A stretch of 12,285 nucleotides of DNA from Treponema sp. Lineage in GTDB: Bacteria; Spirochaetota; Spirochaetia; Treponematales; Breznakiellaceae. This document shows positions 1 through 6,522 of this stretch, piece after piece (positions within the stretch are counted from its first letter, which is position 1; each line of letters opens with the position of its first letter). The stretch lies in contig JAISFT010000035.1 of the NCBI GenBank assembly GCA_031263435.1, positions 1 through 12,285 on the forward strand, in the 5' to 3' direction. The notes under the pieces are model-generated. The model did not search any database, was not told the DNA's origin, and saw nothing but the letters and a program-made list of their open reading frames with translations. The position numbers and the translations under genes were made by a program.

Positions 1-1
1 C

Positions 2-412
2 CTGGGAGTTGACACGGCCTTTATTACGATACCGGGACATATCTATATGGCTTTCGATACAGGCGCGGAAAACGGCGCTTTTTCTGCCGCCGTGCAAAGC
101 GATTTAATAGCGCATAACGGAAAACTTTGGATGCCTGTGGAGATTACCGTACCCGGCGAAGGATTTTACCAAGCCTGGCGTATCGGGGTACGGGAATGGG
201 GGCAATCCGCTCTGCGGATTGCCTCGGAGTTTTCGCAAAGCGAAAACTCCACTGTGGGGGAAGAAAGGCGGCTCTACCCAATGCGGGAATCCTGGGTCGT
301 ATATCCTCCGGTAACAACACCAGAAGCGGGGGATCATCTACCCAGTATGCCGGAGGAAGAGGAGATTACCAAACGGTTTACGGAAACGATAAGGTGGTTC
401 GGAAACAAGTAA
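2..412 (+). CDS. Transglutaminase-like domain protein, 3' end (5' part outside window)
   Basis: The reading frame is open from the left edge to a TAA at 410-412, so the true start lies upstream; the ATG at 47 is probably internal. About 136 residues are visible. They contain a PGH motif (codons near 29-37) followed about 30 residues later by LWMPVEIT. In transglutaminase/protease-like folds the catalytic Cys, His and acidic residue come in that order, so PGH could carry the His and the Glu of PVEIT the acid; the Cys would be upstream. The tail (YPMRESWVVYPP, then an acidic stretch) is soluble and lacks a membrane segment. Residues around QSALRIASEFSQSENST are encoded by two adjacent perfect palindromes (201-250) and look like an inserted peptide. 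Nothing ties this gene to the chemosensory operon downstream. The CDS is secure; the family call is tentative. Confidence 0.62.
   Translation: MGVDTAFITIPGHIYMAFDTGAENGAFSAAVQSDLIAHNGKLWMPVEITVPGEGFYQAWRIGVREWGQSALRIASEFSQSENSTVGEERRLYPMRESWVVYPPVTTPEAGDHLPSMPEEEEITKRFTETIRWFGNK
201..250. repeat. Two adjacent perfect hairpins inside a coding region
   Basis: The first inverted repeat pairs 201-210 (GGCAATCCGC) with 214-223 around a 3-nt loop. The second pairs 226-236 (GGAGTTTTCGC) with 240-250 around the loop AAA. Both stems are perfect (10 and 11 bp), lie 2 nt apart, and are translated in frame within the transglutaminase-like gene. The second shares its TTTCGC...GCGAAA core with the array at 1251-1321. 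The density and in-frame placement suggest an inserted palindromic element, not a terminator: there is no T tract and translation continues through it. Confidence 0.85.
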
Positions 413-490
413 CAGGATTAATGTTATACGGTTAGGGAACAAAATTCAGACACCATAGATTTAACTTGATCAGGGGTTTGTCCAATCAAG

Positions 491-505
491 TGGTGCCAGG
501 CACCA
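491..505. repeat. 7-bp perfect inverted repeat, 1-nt centre
   Basis: TGGTGCC at 491-497 is followed by A and then GGCACCA at 499-505. It is flanked by CAATCAAG on the left and ACAAGTGGGGG on the right. A near-continuous palindrome of this type can be an extragenic palindromic repeat or a protein-binding operator. It lies 233 nt before the first CheW start, too far for a typical operator. There is no T tract. Confidence 0.6.
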
Positions 506-535
506 ACAAGTGGGGGTAGCGGAATAGACCGCAGG

Positions 536-556
536 GCCGGGCCCGGCGGGCCCGGC
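536..556. repeat. GC-only hairpin, 8-bp stem
   Basis: GCCGGGCC (536-543) pairs perfectly with GGCCCGGC (549-556) around CGGCG. A smaller GCGG/CCGC hairpin sits just upstream at 519-532. The stem would be very stable in RNA, but the sequence after it is not T-rich, so it is not a standard intrinsic terminator. It resembles a REP-type extragenic palindrome. Confidence 0.6.
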
Positions 557-572
557 ACGAGGACTATGGAGC

Positions 573-648
573 GAGGGGGAGCAGCGTCAACAAAGGCTTG
601 TTACGGGGTAGAATTGGTTTACCCTTCACATCAACAGTGCTCCCCCTC
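573..648. repeat. Long-range 11-bp inverted repeat enclosing two small hairpins
   Basis: GAGGGGGAGCA at 573-583 is the exact reverse complement of TGCTCCCCCTC at 638-648. Between them lie AACAA/TTGTT (589-593 with 598-602, 4-nt loop) and GGGTA/TACCC (606-610 with 620-624). Folded as RNA, this gives a long closing stem with two internal hairpins, that is, a three-way junction. It ends 89 nt before the first CheW ATG. It could be a structured leader RNA on the plus strand, or a small mobile element with terminal inverted repeats. I could not match it to any known riboswitch or small-RNA family. Confidence 0.5.
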
Positions 649-737
649 CTTAGTATTACGTGCTTACTTAGTGGCAGGCGGAATTCTTGGGGGCGGTACT
701 CCTTGTAAGTCTGTTTTTGTTATGGTAGCCTCTAGCT

Positions 738-1247
738 ATGACGGAATTCGGGGATCAGGATGGGGTGGAAACCGGGATTCCCCGGGATAATGGGACTGAA
801 CGCTACCTTGTTTGCACGGTTTTGGAAGAATCGTACGCTTTGCCCTCCCGTTTTATCGGTGAAATTGCCCTGTTTGACAAGGTGTACCCCCTTCCCCTGC
901 TGCCGGACTATGTGCTGGGTATTATTAACCGGTATTCTGTGCCCTACGCGCTTCTGGATACGGGCGTTTTGATTGCCGGGCGTTCCGGGCTTGGGGCGAA
1001 GGTGCTGGTCCTGAAGGAGCCGGACCCTGAGGGGGTTCCCGATTTTGAACAGATGGATAAAGTTGCATTCCTTGTTGATGATGTTGTTGATATTGTCGAG
1101 ATTGAGCGGTCCCTGGTGCTTCCTGTTGAGGGGGAGGAGGAGGCCGGCGGGCTTATCGAATCGTCCTTTTCCTGGAAGGGGAACAATGTGCTGGTCCTTG
1201 ATATCCGGGGGATCCTCGCACGGGCTCTTCGGGAAACCGCCGCTTAG
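738..1247 (+). CDS. cheW: CheW-type coupling protein
   Basis: This 169-residue protein is close to the usual CheW length. The CheW beta-barrel fold is visible from about residue 22: RYLVCTVLEESYALPS, then LPLLPDYVLGIINRYSVPYALLD (the family's 'P.Y..G.IN.RG..IPV.D' strand pair), then VAFLVDDVVDIVEI, and a C-terminal WKGNNVLVLDIRGIL. CheW links receptor tips to the P5 domain of CheA in the cytoplasm. The canonical RG after IN is RYS here, so the coupling surface is altered. ATG 738 is the first in-frame start after a TAG at 726-728 but has no Shine-Dalgarno sequence; GTG 765 would also keep the whole domain. It is the first gene of the operon and the second CheW-like gene follows 17 nt later. 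Family call confident; start uncertain. Confidence 0.88.
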   Translation: MTEFGDQDGVETGIPRDNGTERYLVCTVLEESYALPSRFIGEIALFDKVYPLPLLPDYVLGIINRYSVPYALLDTGVLIAGRSGLGAKVLVLKEPDPEGVPDFEQMDKVAFLVDDVVDIVEIERSLVLPVEGEEEAGGLIESSFSWKGNNVLVLDIRGILARALRETAA

Positions 1248-1250
1248 TCT

Positions 1251-1321
1251 GAGCTTCGCCGCGAATGGGCTTTGTTGCGAAGCTTTGCCGTGAAGTTTCG
1301 CCGCGAAGTTTCGCTGCGAAA
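1251..1321. repeat. Tandem array of about 13-nt palindromic units (TTCGC/GCGAA)
   Basis: Three consecutive 13-mers are GCGAAGCTTTGCC (1277-1289), GTGAAGTTTCGCC (1290-1302) and GCGAAGTTTCGCT (1303-1315), followed by a partial GCGAAA (1316-1321). Degenerate copies extend back to about 1251, including the perfect TTCGC-C-GCGAA at 1255-1265. TTTCGC-T-GCGAAA at 1309-1321 is also a perfect palindrome. The array fills the cheW / CheW-like gap and the first codons of the second gene. The TTCGC/GCGAA core is shared with the hairpin at 226-250. Confidence 0.8.
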
Positions 1322-1774
1322 AGGAAAGAGAAGCTGAAATATTTTTTTTCCGCCATCCGTTCGCCCGGTCCGGGCAGGGGCCTGGCGCTGGGGATTCCCG
1401 TTGATGCGGTGGCTTCGCTGGTATTTTTTTCCGGGGAACTTACCGGTCCTGTCGAGGATGACGGGGATGAGCAGCGTTTCTCCGTTCCCCATTTTTTTGG
1501 TTTTTCCGGGGAGGAGATCCGGCACGGCCTTGTCCTGAAGGGGGAGGGTCCGCGGCGGGTGCTGCTGGTAAGTTCGGTAGAAAGGGAGATTGAATTTCCC
1601 CCGGAGGGGATCTGCGCCCCCCCTTCCATCCTGAAGGCCCTGGGGGTCTACGGTTTTCTGTCGGGGCTTTGCTTTACAGGCGGGGATTCCGGGGATTTTC
1701 TGCCTCTGCTGCTGATCGATCCGTTTAAGCTGGCAGAGGAGATGGTCCGCCGCGAGACGGAGCGGATGCTATGA
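1265..1774 (+). CDS. Second, diverged CheW-like protein
   Basis: The frame gives 169 residues, but the first 20 or so (MGFVAKLCREVSPRSFAAKR) are encoded by the palindromic array at 1251-1321 and look unrelated to a CheW fold. From about residue 25 the pattern is CheW-like: YFFSAIRS, LALGIPVDAVASLVFF, then RHGLVLKGEGPRRVLLVSSVEREI, and a C-terminal FLPLLLIDPF resembling the last CheW strand. It lacks the usual G-I-N-R-G segment, so it may be a CheW variant, a receptor-specific adaptor or a structural paralogue. ATG 1265 has no Shine-Dalgarno; AAGGA at 1321-1325 lies 8 nt before CTG 1334, just where the CheW-like part begins, so the native start may have been displaced. Its TGA overlaps the cheB ATG by 4 bp, showing translational coupling. 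Coding is well supported, exact role is not. Confidence 0.68.
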   Translation: MGFVAKLCREVSPRSFAAKRKEKLKYFFSAIRSPGPGRGLALGIPVDAVASLVFFSGELTGPVEDDGDEQRFSVPHFFGFSGEEIRHGLVLKGEGPRRVLLVSSVEREIEFPPEGICAPPSILKALGVYGFLSGLCFTGGDSGDFLPLLLIDPFKLAEEMVRRETERML

Positions 1775-2814
1775 TCGATGTCCTGATTGTTGACGATAGT
1801 TCCCTGGTCCGCTCGATTCTGCGGGATTTTCTGGAGAGTTCCGGGAAATTCCGTGTGGCGGGGGAGGCGGAAAACGGCAGGGAGGGGCTGGAGAAGGCCC
1901 TGGCCCTGAACCCGGACCTGATTACTATGGATATTGATATGCCGGTGATGAACGGTCTGGACGCGATTGGGGAGATCCGGAAGGTCCTGGCCGTTCCGGT
2001 GGTGGTGATCAGTACCCATGACACGGCGAAAATTGCCTACGAGGCCACGGCCCGGGGCGCTCTGGAGTTTTACGCCAAGGATATTTTTACCACCGCCATG
2101 TCTGCGGAAAAACGGGCGCAGATTTTGGATACCCTGGTCCATGTTTCGGGCATCAAGGGGAAACTCCCGATCATCCGGGATGGTCAGTTTTCCTTTTCCG
2201 AATCCCCCGCGGCGCCGCCCCGGCCCGGCCGGAGATTCACCGCGGATCGTAAAGTTGAGGCGGTGGTGATTGCCGCTTCTACCGGGGGTCCCCGGGCCCT
2301 GTGTTCGCTCTGCGGCGCCCTGCCCGGGGATTTTCCTGTGCCGATTCTGCTGGTCCAGCACAATTCCTCCGGTTTTGACCGGGGCTTTGTGCAATGGCTG
2401 AACACCTATACTCCGCTGGACGTGGTTCTGGCGGGGGAGGGGGATCTGCCGGCGCCGGGGAAGATCTACATGGCCCCCACGGACCGGCACCTCCTGCTGA
2501 ACCGTCATGGCTGTTGTACCTTTGACGATGGTCCGCCGGAAAATAATCAAAAACCTGCCGCAGATGTGCTGTTCAGGAGCGCCGCGAAATTCTACGGCCC
2601 CGGTCTTGTTTCCCTGGTGCTTACCGGTATGGGTTCCGATGGGGCGGCGGGGACCCGGGCGGTTAAGGAGGCCGGGGGTATTACGCTGGCCCAGGATGAA
2701 CAAAGTTCCATGATTTACGGTATGCCCCGGATGGCCCGGGAAACCGGCTGTGTAGACACGGTGATCGCCCTGGACGCGGTGTCCCGGTACCTGGTACTCC
2801 TGGCCCATGGATAG
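1771..2814 (+). CDS. cheB: CheB, receptor methylesterase/deamidase response regulator
   Basis: The 347-residue protein has the standard CheB order. An N-terminal receiver (about 1-120) carries acidic D8/D9, phosphoacceptor D54 in TMDIDMPVMNG, a Ser/Thr pair near 81-82 and K103. A linker rich in Pro and Arg (about 141-160) leads to the methylesterase domain, with S170 in AASTGGP, H197 in LVQHN and D290 in LTGMGSDG as the expected Ser-His-Asp triad; KIYMAP is also present. CheB removes methyl groups from receptor glutamates when its receiver is phosphorylated by CheA. No C-terminal receptor-type tether peptide was expected or seen. GGAG at 1759-1762 lies 8 nt before the ATG. The gene overlaps its upstream neighbour by 4 bp and cheR by 8 bp. 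All key residues are intact, so it should be active. Confidence 0.96.
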   Translation: MIDVLIVDDSSLVRSILRDFLESSGKFRVAGEAENGREGLEKALALNPDLITMDIDMPVMNGLDAIGEIRKVLAVPVVVISTHDTAKIAYEATARGALEFYAKDIFTTAMSAEKRAQILDTLVHVSGIKGKLPIIRDGQFSFSESPAAPPRPGRRFTADRKVEAVVIAASTGGPRALCSLCGALPGDFPVPILLVQHNSSGFDRGFVQWLNTYTPLDVVLAGEGDLPAPGKIYMAPTDRHLLLNRHGCCTFDDGPPENNQKPAADVLFRSAAKFYGPGLVSLVLTGMGSDGAAGTRAVKEAGGITLAQDEQSSMIYGMPRMARETGCVDTVIALDAVSRYLVLLAHG

Positions 2815-4342
2815 GCTGATACATGGTGATCCGGCACTGTTCCTTCTTTACCAGGATGTAGAGAGGATTTTTGGAATCCGGGGGACCCTTGAACAACTGG
2901 CCGGGCTTAAGGATTATCTTGAAACCCGCCGCGGCCGTCCCCGGGGTCCGGGCTCTGGTGCAGGTATCAGAATTCCGGAAAACCCGGAGGAGATTGCCGG
3001 TATTGCCCCGCTTATCACGGTGAACGAAACGTACTTTTTCCGGGAGGCGATCCACTTCCGCCTGTTGGCCCGGTACCTGCTGCCCCTGTACGCCCGGCGC
3101 GGGAGGCCCCTTCGTATCTGTTCCGCCGCCACTTCTTCCGGCTGTGAAGCCTACAGTATTGCGATGCTGTTGGACTTTTACTGCCGGGGCAGGGAACTGG
3201 GGCGTGAGGCGGGGCATGGGGGGCCTCCTCTTTCCTGGGAACTGGACGCCTTTGATCTGAACCCCGCTATGATCGAAGCTGCCCGGAAGGGGCGCTATGG
3301 CATGAATGCCCTGCGGGACGATGGCTCGGAGTGGAAACCTGTCATGGACCTATATCTTAAGGCCGAGTCCCGGCATGTGGAGGTTGCGGAGCTGCTGCGG
3401 GACAAGGTCCGGTTTTTTACCCATAATCTTATGGAAGCCCTGCCGGGAACCTACGATATTATTTTTTTCCGCAATGCCCTGATCTACTTTTCCCCGGAGG
3501 GCCGGCGGAAGGTTCTGGATAATCTGGCGCGGGCCCTGGCCGAGGGGGGAAGTCTGCTTGTCGGGGTTTCGGAGACGGCTTCGGTGGAGGAAAGCCGCCT
3601 GGAACTGGCCCACCGCCGGGGGGCCTTTTATTTTACCCGGCGGAGTGCCGCGGAGCCCGGCTTTTCCGCGGCGGGGCCGGCTGTACCCGCGGCGGAATCT
3701 GGTTTTCCGCACGGGAGAATCCAGAAGGGACCGGAGCCGCCGGTACAGCCGGTCCCTGAGGCGCCTGTTTTGGAGGCGCCGGTCCCGGAGGTATCTGTCC
3801 CGGACAGGGTTTCCCCCCCGCAGGCCGATGTCCGGCCTGCTCCCGGGTTGCAGTTTATTGCGGAGATCGTCCGTATCCGGGGCAGGGAAGAGGGCCGGCC
3901 CAACGCCCGGCAGGTTTTGGATTTTCTGCAGACCGGGGAGGGGACAGCTCCGGGCAGCGGGGAACTGGCCGCCGCGGCGCTTACCCTGCTGGACAGCGCG
4001 GACCTCCCCTCCGCGGCTGCGGTGCTTTCCTGCCTGGAAGGGCGGGGATCTTCGCCGGTAACTTCTTTTCTGCGGGGAGAATTTTACTACCATGACGGCG
4101 GGGACATTGCCGCGGCGGAGGCAAAATACCAGGAGGCGGCGGCAGGGGACCAGGCTTTCTGGCCCGCCTGTTACCGGATCAGTTCCCTGGCGGAGGAAGG
4201 GAACCGCGCGCGCTATGAATACCGGCTGAAGAAGGCCCTGGGAAGCATGGAGAAGGGCGCCGGACGCGGCTATGAAATTTTTATTGGCGGCTTTTCGCCG
4301 GATTATTACCGGCATATATTGGAACGGAAGTTGGCCGAATAG
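2807..4342 (+). CDS. cheR: CheR receptor methyltransferase with TPR-like C-terminal extension
   Basis: At 511 residues this is nearly twice the usual CheR length. Residues 1 to about 278 are a full CheR: TVNETYFFRE near 71-80, an SAM-binding CSAATSSGCEAYS near 104-116, DLNPAMIEAARKGRYG, and IIFFRNALIYFS near 218-229. It would transfer methyl groups from S-adenosylmethionine to receptor glutamates. A Pro/Ala/Glu linker (about 280-345) with repeated PVPEAPVLEAPVPEV-type units follows. Then comes an alpha-helical segment (about 345-511) with TPR character, including AAEAKYQEAAAGDQAFWPACYR and YEYRLKKALGSMEKG. CheR-TPR fusions are known in other bacteria, where the extension is thought to mediate protein contacts. 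The start overlaps cheB by 8 bp and has no clear Shine-Dalgarno, pointing to coupled translation. The family call is firm; the role of the tail is inferred. Confidence 0.94.
   Translation: MDRLIHGDPALFLLYQDVERIFGIRGTLEQLAGLKDYLETRRGRPRGPGSGAGIRIPENPEEIAGIAPLITVNETYFFREAIHFRLLARYLLPLYARRGRPLRICSAATSSGCEAYSIAMLLDFYCRGRELGREAGHGGPPLSWELDAFDLNPAMIEAARKGRYGMNALRDDGSEWKPVMDLYLKAESRHVEVAELLRDKVRFFTHNLMEALPGTYDIIFFRNALIYFSPEGRRKVLDNLARALAEGGSLLVGVSETASVEESRLELAHRRGAFYFTRRSAAEPGFSAAGPAVPAAESGFPHGRIQKGPEPPVQPVPEAPVLEAPVPEVSVPDRVSPPQADVRPAPGLQFIAEIVRIRGREEGRPNARQVLDFLQTGEGTAPGSGELAAAALTLLDSADLPSAAAVLSCLEGRGSSPVTSFLRGEFYYHDGGDIAAAEAKYQEAAAGDQAFWPACYRISSLAEEGNRARYEYRLKKALGSMEKGAGRGYEIFIGGFSPDYYRHILERKLAE
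3727..3756. repeat. 8-bp inverted repeat in the CheR linker
   Basis: GGGACCGG (3727-3734) is the reverse complement of CCGGTCCC (3749-3756). GAGGCGCC follows twice as a direct repeat within 3758-3780. These lie in the low-complexity Pro-rich linker between the methyltransferase and the C-terminal segment. In GC-rich repetitive coding sequence such a short repeat may be chance, so this is weaker than the other palindromes. Confidence 0.35.
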
Positions 4343-4371
4343 CCTTATGAGCGCAGGAGGCTGAGGGTTTT

Positions 4372-6522
4372 ATGTTCAGAAATATGAAGATCAGCGTCAG
4401 ATTGATCATCTCAAGCGTTATTTTTCTTATCCCCGTGGGGATGATGCTTTTTCTTATTGTTACCAACGCGGCCTCTTCCCTGCAGACCGCGCGTTTTGAG
4501 CGGCGGGGTCTGGAATCCCTGCGTTGTGTTGCGGAGTTGTTCCAAGCCGTCTCTACCCGTCAACTGATTTCCACCGATGAGGTTGAAACGGAGGCCCTGC
4601 AGGGGCAAAGGGCGGAACTGGACAGGGGGATCGAAGCCCTTCTGGCGGAACTGGAGAGGGGCTACGGGTATTTTTTGAATCATCCCTCCCGGAATACGGG
4701 AAGGGCCGGGCCGGAACATCCGGCGGGGGATCTGATACGGCAGATCCGTTCCGGCGTCGTTTCGCTGAAAGATAAGAAAGACTGGGAAGAACTGGCGGTT
4801 TATTCGAGTCTTGCGGGGAATCTCCGGGCCCTGGCCGCCAGGGCGGGCAGCGATTTTTCCCTGGTTCCCGAAAAAGATGCGGCCGGTTATTATCTGGCCG
4901 GCGCGGGTATCCGGGCCCTGCCCCGCTCCCTGGAGCGGATTTTCCTGATAGGGAATCTGCTGCGCCTGGCCCAGGTTCAGGAGAGCTTTCCCGGGGGGAG
5001 TTTTTCTGCCGGCGATCGTGAAGCCGTGGAAGATTACCTGAGTCTTTTTAGCAATTCCGATTATCCCCAGGCGCTTTCCGACATGGATGCTGCGCTGGCC
5101 TGCCTTGAGGAGGCCGGCTACCTGGTGGATACGGGGGGGATATACCGCCTGATCGTCTCCTACCGTTCTGCGGCGGAAGGGTTCGCTGCGGCGGTCCGCA
5201 CGGTCCTTTCCCTGGGGGAAGATTCCCCGTTTTCGGGAAGATCGGCGCAGAAAGACGCCGCCTATGCCGGAGTCTTTAGGGCGGAAACTGCGGCCGCCGA
5301 ACAGAGTTATGAATTGATGTCCGCCGCCTTCGATCAACTGGATGTGCTGCTGCAGGGACGTATAGACCTGTACCGGGGGCAGCTTATCCGCTCCCTGCTT
5401 ATCACCCTTTCCGCACTGGTTCTGTCCTTTGCCGTTGTCCTTATGACCAATATTTCCATCGCCGGGAATACCCGGCAGCTCCAGGGTCTGTTCAAGGCGC
5501 TGGCGGACAACGATCTTTCGGCAAAAGCCGTCGTACAATCGGGGGATGAATTCGGCGAATTTATGACGGCCTTTAACGGTTTCCTGGAAGAACTCCGCGT
5601 TGCCTTTGATTCGTTTAATCAGGATATGTCCCTGCTTTCCTCCGCGGCCTTCGATCTTTCCTCCTCCACCCGGGAGATCTCCACCACCGCCAATCAACAG
5701 TCTGCCAGTGTGGCGGAGATTCTCAGCACGATGGAGGGGAACAAGGACCTTTCCGCCCAGGGGGCTGCAAAGACCCAGGAAGTGGCCGATCTGGCCCTGA
5801 AGACCCAGGAACTGTCCCGCCGGGGGGCGGATCTCCGGGACGCAAACCAGGATATGATGGGCATGATCCGGGATCAGAACGGGAAGATCATCACGGAGAT
5901 CAACTCCCTGGCCGACATGCTGGTCCGGATCAACGAGTCCATTGCCATCATCGATTCCATTGCGGATCAGACCAGGCTTATCGCCTTTAACGCCAGCCTG
6001 GAGGCCGCCGCCTCCGTGGAATTTGTCGAAGGATCCGCCGGTGAAAGCGCCCGGTTTTCCGTAGTGGCTGCGGAGATTCGCCGTTTTGCGGATAATGTGG
6101 TCGATTCTACCACGGAGATAAAGGAGCAGATTCTGGAAGTTCAGCAGGCCTCCAGAAATCTGATTGAAGAAGCCGGCAATGGGAGGCAGCAGATAGACCA
6201 GGGCTATGAACGGATGGTAAAGCAGAAGGAGGTCTTTGAGCAGATCGTAGAGGTTTCCCAAAATGTGGCGGACAGGTCCCGGCAAATATCGGCCTTAAGC
6301 AAGCAGCAGGAATATGCCTCTTCCCAGATCTTTACTACCCTGAAGGAAATATCTGCCGGAGTAAACCAATTTGTGGCAGCCACGGCGTCTACTTCAAGAA
6401 TCGCCGGTGACCTGAATATTATGTCGGCGGAACTGCGGAAGGTACTGGAAATTTACCGGACCGGGAATGTCCCGCCGCTTGGAAAAACCGCGGACAAGCA
6501 GGGGAGAGGAGAAAAAATATGA
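4372..6522 (+). CDS. Methyl-accepting chemotaxis protein with large helical periplasmic domain and HAMP
   Basis: This 716-residue receptor has TM1 at about 11-31, an extracytoplasmic domain of about 300 residues (32-338), TM2 at about 339-361, a HAMP-like segment (about 362-415, with DNDLSAKAVVQSGDEFGEF), then a long helical MCP signalling domain. The sensor looks all-helical; DFSLVPEKDAAGYYLAG resembles a segment common in helical sensor modules of kinases and receptors. Ligand unknown. The hairpin tip reads IADQTRLIAFNASLEAA (about 530-546) instead of the common QTNLLALNAAIEAAR, and has seven additional residues (ASVEFVE, 547-553) before FSVVAAEIRRFAD. AGGAGG at 4355-4360 lies 11 nt before the ATG. 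The gap from cheR is 29 nt and the stop overlaps the next gene by 4 bp. It probably signals to the CheA encoded downstream. Confidence 0.93.
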   Translation: MFRNMKISVRLIISSVIFLIPVGMMLFLIVTNAASSLQTARFERRGLESLRCVAELFQAVSTRQLISTDEVETEALQGQRAELDRGIEALLAELERGYGYFLNHPSRNTGRAGPEHPAGDLIRQIRSGVVSLKDKKDWEELAVYSSLAGNLRALAARAGSDFSLVPEKDAAGYYLAGAGIRALPRSLERIFLIGNLLRLAQVQESFPGGSFSAGDREAVEDYLSLFSNSDYPQALSDMDAALACLEEAGYLVDTGGIYRLIVSYRSAAEGFAAAVRTVLSLGEDSPFSGRSAQKDAAYAGVFRAETAAAEQSYELMSAAFDQLDVLLQGRIDLYRGQLIRSLLITLSALVLSFAVVLMTNISIAGNTRQLQGLFKALADNDLSAKAVVQSGDEFGEFMTAFNGFLEELRVAFDSFNQDMSLLSSAAFDLSSSTREISTTANQQSASVAEILSTMEGNKDLSAQGAAKTQEVADLALKTQELSRRGADLRDANQDMMGMIRDQNGKIITEINSLADMLVRINESIAIIDSIADQTRLIAFNASLEAAASVEFVEGSAGESARFSVVAAEIRRFADNVVDSTTEIKEQILEVQQASRNLIEEAGNGRQQIDQGYERMVKQKEVFEQIVEVSQNVADRSRQISALSKQQEYASSQIFTTLKEISAGVNQFVAATASTSRIAGDLNIMSAELRKVLEIYRTGNVPPLGKTADKQGRGEKI

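Larger units (their letters stand above)
413..737. other. Intergenic region without a gene, rich in inverted repeats
   Basis: This 325-nt gap separates the transglutaminase-like gene from the chemosensory operon. I see no coding sequence with family character. It contains three clear inverted repeats (491-505, 536-556, 573-648), listed separately. The operon promoter should lie in this gap, but no convincing -35/-10 pair or sigma-28-type promoter could be identified. No hairpin is followed by a T tract, so no intrinsic terminator for the upstream gene was found either. The repeat content suggests remnants of small mobile palindromic elements, though no transposase fragment is recognisable. 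Confidence 0.7.

Noticed and set aside
536..556. Intrinsic terminator after the transglutaminase-like gene
   Set aside because: The stem is strong but no T tract follows, and it lies about 125 nt past the stop codon.
413..560. Insertion sequence remnant
   Set aside because: Inverted repeats are present but no transposase fragment, target duplication or paired terminal repeats could be established.
573..648. Known riboswitch (for example c-di-GMP) or SRP/RNase P RNA
   Set aside because: None of the conserved sequence blocks of these RNAs could be recognised; only the fold outline is suggestive.
703..726. Promoter with TTGTAA and TATGGT
   Set aside because: The spacing is only 12 nt and the boxes match the consensus poorly; not supportable.
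566..790. Open frame of 74 codons in the gap before cheW
   Set aside because: It spans the inverted repeats, has no ribosome binding site or family pattern, and overlaps the start of cheW in another frame.
4411..6285. Long open frame on the minus strand (624 codons) antisense to the first receptor
   Set aside because: GC-rich codon use on the plus strand leaves antisense frames open; its protein lacks family motifs, while the plus strand encodes a full receptor. The same applies to antisense frames at 1648-2808, 2681-3217, 3350-4315 and 8833-9933.
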